Assembly (NCBI GenBank): GCA_025965495.1
Contig: JAOPWW010000028.1
Coordinates: forward strand, 1 to 9,228
Source: Frankiales bacterium
GTDB lineage: Bacteria > Actinomycetota > Actinomycetes > Mycobacteriales > SCTD01
Direction of reading: 5' to 3'
DNA: 9,228 nucleotides
Positions 6,103 through 9,228 of the stretch are shown here, piece by piece (position 1 is the stretch's first letter; each line of letters begins with the position of its first letter). A model generated the notes under the pieces. It searched no databases, had not been told where the DNA came from, and saw nothing but the letters and a program-made list of their open reading frames with translations. The position numbers were made by a program, and so were the translations under genes.

Positions 6103-6543
6103 GTGCTGTGGGGTGTGCTGGCCGCGCTGCTCGTCGGCGCGGAGCTGCTCGGGCTCGAGCTCGCCGGGCTGATGCTCGCGGTCGGGGCGCTCGGGGGGCT
6201 GCTCGCCGCGGCGCTCGGGGCCGGGGTCGTCGCACAGGTCCTGGTCGCCGTCGTCGTCAGCGCGCTGATGCTCGGCGCTGTCCGCCCGGTCGCGGCGCGC
6301 CACCTCGCCGTCCGGGGGCGGCCGAACGACCCCGCCGCAGCGCTGCACGGGGTCGACGCCGTCGTCGTGCAGGAGGTCACCGACTCCTCGGGGCAGGTCC
6401 GCGTGCACGGCGAGCTGTGGACGGCGCGCCCCGCGCTGCCCGGGTCCGTGCTTGCCTCCGGGTCCACCGTCTGGATCGGCACCGTCACCGGGGCCACCGT
6501 CCTGGTCCACCCGCACGCCCCCCGTCCCGAGGAGACCTCGTGA
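6103..6543 (+). CDS. NfeD-like membrane protein (short form)
   Basis: Short NfeD proteins sit in the membrane and partner SPFH/stomatin-type proteins in membrane microdomains. This one has 146 residues: hydrophobic segments at about 2-18, 20-38 and 42-60, then a cytoplasmic OB-fold domain (about 80-137). The domain has the family's hallmark wording, GQVRVHGELWTARP (97-110) and a closing GTVTGATVLVHP (126-137). The serine-protease domain of long NfeD proteins is absent. The start is placed at GTG 6103 because GGAGG lies 5 bases upstream; GTG 6091 would add four residues. The frame stays open much further upstream, but that stretch runs antisense to the reductase and its composition is not that of a protein. 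The stop overlaps the SPFH gene start as GTGA, so the two are almost certainly one operon with coupled translation. Confidence 0.88.
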   Translation: MLWGVLAALLVGAELLGLELAGLMLAVGALGGLLAAALGAGVVAQVLVAVVVSALMLGAVRPVAARHLAVRGRPNDPAAALHGVDAVVVQEVTDSSGQVRVHGELWTARPALPGSVLASGSTVWIGTVTGATVLVHPHAPRPEETS

Positions 6544-7433
6544 ACGCCGTCCTGCTGGTCCTGCTCCTGCTGGTGCTCGCCGGCCTGGTGCTGTCGACGG
6601 TGAAGGTCGTGCCGCAGGCCTCGGTCTACGTCGTCGAGCGGCTCGGTCGGTACAGCCGCACCCTGCAGCCGGGCCTGAGCCTGCTCGTGCCGGTCCTCGA
6701 CAAGGTCAAGGTCAAGCTCGACGTCCGCGAGCAGGTCGTGGGCTTCCCGCCGCAGGGCGTCATCACCAAGGACAACCTCGGCGTCGGCGTCGACAGCGTC
6801 CTGTACTACTCGATCACCGACCCGGCCGCCGCCACGTACGCGATCCAGGACTACGTCGCCGCGATCGAGCAGCTCGTCGTCACCACGCTGCGCAACGTCG
6901 TCGGCGGGATGGCGCTGGAGGAGGCCCTCACCGGGCGCGACTTCATCAACACCCAGCTCGCCGTCGTGCTGGACGAGGCCACGGGCAAGTGGGGCATCAA
7001 GGTCAACCGGGTGGAGATCCGGGGGATCGAGCCGCCCGCCACCATCCGGGACGCGATGGAGCAGGCGATGCGGGCCGACCGCGGCAAGCGGGCCGCGATC
7101 CTCACCGCCGAGGGCAGCCAGCAGAGCGCGGTGCTGTCGGCGCAGGGCGAGAAGCAGGCGGCGGTGCTGCGGGCCGAGGCGGCCAAGGCGGCCCGCATCC
7201 TGGACGCGGAGGCCGAGCGCGAGGCGGCGCTTCTGCGCGCCGACGGCGAGGCGCAGGCGATCGCGCGGGTCGTGCAGGCGATCAAGGACGCCGGCGTCGA
7301 CGAGACCGTGCTGGCCTACCAGCGCATCCAGCTGCTGCCGACCCTCGCGGCCGGCTCGGCGAACAAGGTCTGGTTCGTCCCGAGCGACATCGCCTCGGCC
7401 GTCTCGGGGCTCGGGGAGGCGCTCGGCCGCTGA
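6540..7433 (+). CDS. SPFH/Band 7 (stomatin/QmcA-like) membrane protein
   Basis: These proteins assemble into large membrane-bound oligomers linked to microdomains and to membrane-protein quality control. The 297 residues show one N-terminal membrane helix (2-20), an SPFH domain (about 24-185) with VYVVERLGRYSRTLQPGLS (29-47), TKDNLGVGVDSVLYY (76-90) and RVEIRGIEPPATIRDAME (157-174), and an Ala/Glu-rich coiled-coil stretch (about 185-245). The coiled coil consists of repeats such as AEGSQQSAVLSAQGEKQAA. A short hydrophobic C-terminal part ends the protein. This is the usual order and length for bacterial stomatin-like proteins. GTG 6540 is chosen because it overlaps the nfeD TGA (GTGA) and AGGAG (6530-6534) lies 5 bases upstream. 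The nfeD-SPFH pairing is widespread; E. coli ybbJ/qmcA is the reverse-order equivalent. No convincing terminator is visible after the stop. Confidence 0.95.
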   Translation: MNAVLLVLLLLVLAGLVLSTVKVVPQASVYVVERLGRYSRTLQPGLSLLVPVLDKVKVKLDVREQVVGFPPQGVITKDNLGVGVDSVLYYSITDPAAATYAIQDYVAAIEQLVVTTLRNVVGGMALEEALTGRDFINTQLAVVLDEATGKWGIKVNRVEIRGIEPPATIRDAMEQAMRADRGKRAAILTAEGSQQSAVLSAQGEKQAAVLRAEAAKAARILDAEAEREAALLRADGEAQAIARVVQAIKDAGVDETVLAYQRIQLLPTLAAGSANKVWFVPSDIASAVSGLGEALGR

Positions 7434-7496
7434 CCGGGCCGCTCCGGGTGGACTGGGCGCGCGGTCTCAGGGAAGTCTCACGTCAGCCGTGTCACC

Positions 7497-7506
7497 GTGC
7501 CGGCAC
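7497..7506. repeat. Perfect 10-base palindrome upstream of the four-helix protein gene
   Basis: GTGCCGGCAC reads the same on both strands and lies 27 bases before the ATG at 7534, with an imperfect CACG/CGTG repeat just upstream (about 7479-7491). It could be a regulator site or the base of a 5' leader hairpin. A palindrome of this length is not rare in such GC-rich DNA, so support is weak. Confidence 0.2.
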
Positions 7507-7533
7507 CCTGACCCCCGCTCGAGAGGCACCACC

Positions 7534-7965
7534 ATGGCGACATCTGCCCCCGTCCGCCCCGGCACCGGCACCGCGCCGTCCGGAGCGGCGACCGCCCAGC
7601 GCGTCCTGCTCGGCCTGGCCGCCCTCGCGGTGCTGCTCCAGGGCCTGTGGGCCGGCATCTTCCTGCGCTACGACGGCAAGCGCGACGACGCCGAGAGCTG
7701 GATCAACGTCCACGCCACCGGCGGGGAGGTCGCGATCGCCCTCACGGCGCTCGCCGCGATCATCGGCTTCTGGAAGCTCCGCGAGCGCAAGGACCTGTGG
7801 GGCGGCAGCGCCGCGCTGACGGTCCTGCTGGTCCTCGAGTCCTACCTCGGCGGCCTGATCAAGGACAACGGCAAGGACCAGCTCACGGCCGTGCACGTCC
7901 CGCTCGCGATGGCGCTCATGGGCCTGTCGGTGTGGCTCGTGGTCAGGGTGCGCCAGCGCGCCTGA
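7534..7965 (+). CDS. Small four-helix membrane protein with a histidine pair (DUF6220-like)
   Basis: This 143-residue protein has a polar N-terminus (1-20) and four membrane helices at about 22-44, 60-80, 88-108 and 117-137. The pattern LLQGLWAGIF in helix 1, H60 in NVHATGG opening helix 2, and H121 in AVHVPLAMALMG opening helix 4 resembles the uncharacterised DUF6220 family as I recall it. Two histidines at matching ends of helices 2 and 4 are the arrangement used for heme in several small four-helix cytochromes, so heme binding is possible but unproven. Helix 3 contains a buried glutamate (E102). The ATG at 7534 has GAGAGG 7 bases upstream. It follows the SPFH gene after 100 bases, so it may be a third operon member or have its own promoter. 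Its last 23 bases overlap the convergent gene on the other strand. Confidence 0.85.
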   Translation: MATSAPVRPGTGTAPSGAATAQRVLLGLAALAVLLQGLWAGIFLRYDGKRDDAESWINVHATGGEVAIALTALAAIIGFWKLRERKDLWGGSAALTVLLVLESYLGGLIKDNGKDQLTAVHVPLAMALMGLSVWLVVRVRQRA

Positions 7966-9228
7966 GCAGGGCCCGCCGGACCCCTTCGCGGCCCGGGCGG
8001 CAGTCGACGAGGAGCTGGCCGACGTCGGCCTCGATCGTCCACCGCCCGGCCGTGGGGACGGTGACCACCGTGTCGCCCGTGGGGCTCGGCTCCAGGCACC
8101 CGCGACGCAGCGGGTCGCCCTCCGCGTGGACCGCCAGCAGGCGGCTGTACGCGACGCGCACCACGCCCCGGGCGGAGCCCGTGCTGGTGAGCTGCACCGC
8201 GCTGTCCTGCAGGGCCGTCACCGTCAGGCCACCCGTCGCGGCAGGCGCGGGCACCGTCACCCGGAACAGCCGCCAGTCCGCGTCGTGCCAGACCGGCTCC
8301 AGGTACGGCAGCCCCCGCCGGACGAGGTCGGCCTCCGTGCGCGCGCCGTAGTCGGGGTCGGCGGACGACAGCGCGACCCACCCGACGGCGTGCGACTGCA
8401 ACCAGCTCCGGTAGGCCGTCGCGCTGAGCGCGGGGGCGTAGAACAGCGGGTTCTTGGCGACGTCGACCTGCCGCTCCCAGCCGCGCGCGAGCGGCACCTG
8501 CCCGGCGAGGTAGAACGAGCCGCCGTGGCTGCGGGTGTCGACGAGCTCGAGGCGCTGCGTGGCGGTGCCGGCGGCCGGCAGGTGCCGCAGCAGCGGTGCG
8601 TAGTACGCGGCGCTGCTGCTCGGGCTGGCCGCGATCGCCAGCTCGTGGCCGAGGTTGGTCATCGGCCAGGCGAGCAGGCCCAGCACGACGACCCGCACGA
8701 CGGGGCCGTCCTTGCGGACGGTCGCCAGCACCAGGGGCGCGGCCAGCAGCATCGGCAGCCGTCCGACGTTCACCCCGATCGGCGACGGGATCGCCCAGGC
8801 CGCCACAGCGAGCACGGCGGTGATCCCCGCGACGGCGCGGACCGCGGCCGGGACCTGCAGCACGGCCACGGCGACGCACGTGATGACGATGCCGAAGGCG
8901 GCCCAGGGGTCGAAGGGCATCCGCGAGGGCTGGCCGAACAGCAGGGACACGACGCCGACGGGGACGGCGGTGACCAGGCCGGTGAGCAGCAGCGGCCTGC
9001 GGGGACGGCCGGACAGGAACAGGCCCGCGAGGGCGGTCAGCTCGGCGAAGGCCGCCAGCGGGCTGATCAGGCCCGACAGGGCTCCGGCGGCGGCCGCCGC
9101 GCCGGGCCGTCCGCGGCGCAGCAGCACGAGGGCGGCGAGCGCGGGCACCATGCCGGCGGCGAAGGTGAGGCGGCCGGCCGCGAGGTTCGCGCAGGCGGCC
9201 GCGGTGACCGCCACCGCGCCGAGCCGCG
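7943..9228 (-). CDS. C-terminal part of a large polytopic membrane protein, possibly GT-C glycosyltransferase-like
   Basis: The frame is open to the window edge, so the true start lies outside. A GTG at 9214 exists, but four further codons upstream stay open. Counting from 9214, about seven hydrophobic segments lie between 18 and 185, followed by a soluble region from about 190 to 423, probably outside the membrane. That region has VPLARGWERQVD (240-251), NPLFYAPALSATAYRSWLQ (255-273), VGWVALSS (277-284) and PVWHDADWRLFRV (307-319), wording I associate with an unnamed actinobacterial membrane-protein family. It ends in a beta-rich stretch with C373 and C405, a possible disulphide. Many membrane helices followed by an outer C-terminal domain is the layout of GT-C lipid-linked glycosyltransferases. 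The catalytic acidic loop would lie near the missing N-terminus, so I cannot test this. It converges on, and overlaps, the four-helix gene. Confidence 0.85.
   Translation of the reverse strand, partial: RLGAVAVTAAACANLAAGRLTFAAGMVPALAALVLLRRGRPGAAAAAGALSGLISPLAAFAELTALAGLFLSGRPRRPLLLTGLVTAVPVGVVSLLFGQPSRMPFDPWAAFGIVITCVAVAVLQVPAAVRAVAGITAVLAVAAWAIPSPIGVNVGRLPMLLAAPLVLATVRKDGPVVRVVVLGLLAWPMTNLGHELAIAASPSSSAAYYAPLLRHLPAAGTATQRLELVDTRSHGGSFYLAGQVPLARGWERQVDVAKNPLFYAPALSATAYRSWLQSHAVGWVALSSADPDYGARTEADLVRRGLPYLEPVWHDADWRLFRVTVPAPAATGGLTVTALQDSAVQLTSTGSARGVVRVAYSRLLAVHAEGDPLRRGCLEPSPTGDTVVTVPTAGRWTIEADVGQLLVDCRPGREGVRRALLRRAGAP

Noticed and set aside
5217..6539. Open frame extending far upstream of the SPFH gene
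   Set aside because: It runs antisense to the reductase and across nfeD in another frame. SPFH homology and a ribosome binding site define the start at 6540.
7435..7450. Possible terminator hairpin after the SPFH gene
   Set aside because: Only a short CCGG/CCGG pairing can form, with no U-run. This is too weak to call in GC-rich sequence.
7471..7493. Possible ECF sigma-factor promoter (GGAAG followed by GTC) upstream of the four-helix gene
   Set aside because: The spacing between the two elements is about 15 bases and the -35 is only a partial match, so it is no better than chance.
1..9228. tRNA, rRNA, CRISPR arrays, insertion sequences, phage or defence genes
   Set aside because: No cloverleaf-like sequence, regularly spaced repeat, transposase or integrase motif, terminal inverted repeats, or change in base composition was seen.

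Overview
The window is very GC-rich, with third codon positions almost always G or C, frequent GTG starts and repeated 4-base GTGA stop/start overlaps. Together with PanB and NadE sequences of actinobacterial type, this points to a chromosome segment of a high-GC actinobacterium. I cannot name the genus. No tRNA, rRNA, CRISPR array, insertion sequence or phage gene is visible. The window starts inside one gene and ends inside another, and no gene-free stretch is longer than about 130 bases.

Left part (1-5996, all on the minus strand, so read from right to left): an aldo/keto reductase of the E. coli YdbC/PdxI type; a large stem-loop; glutamine-dependent NAD+ synthetase (nadE); ketopantoate hydroxymethyltransferase (panB); then two unrecognised membrane-anchored proteins and the first codons of a third gene. 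The three enzymes all touch B-vitamin cofactors: possibly B6 for the reductase, NAD for NadE, and pantothenate/CoA for PanB. The two unknown proteins share an architecture of extracytoplasmic domain, membrane helix and cytoplasmic helical tail. They appear to carry three diverged copies of one extracytoplasmic domain, two in the first protein and one in the second.

Middle part (6103-7965, plus strand): an nfeD-like membrane protein overlapping an SPFH/stomatin-like protein by GTGA, a classic two-gene membrane-microdomain operon. About 100 bases later comes a small four-helix membrane protein with one conserved-looking histidine in each of two helices. The aldo/keto reductase and nfeD diverge from a promoter region of about 100 bases that holds short repeats.

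Right part (7943-9228, minus strand): the C-terminal 427 residues of a large polytopic membrane protein with an extracytoplasmic C-terminal region. It overlaps the four-helix gene tail to tail by 23 bases and runs off the window.

The observations most worth following up are the triplicated unknown extracytoplasmic domain downstream of panB, a PanB in which the third metal-ligand glutamate appears to be alanine, and a 17-pair stem-loop whose only two irregular pairs become G-U wobbles in the minus-strand transcript. I see no clearly new defence, mobile or RNA-based system here.
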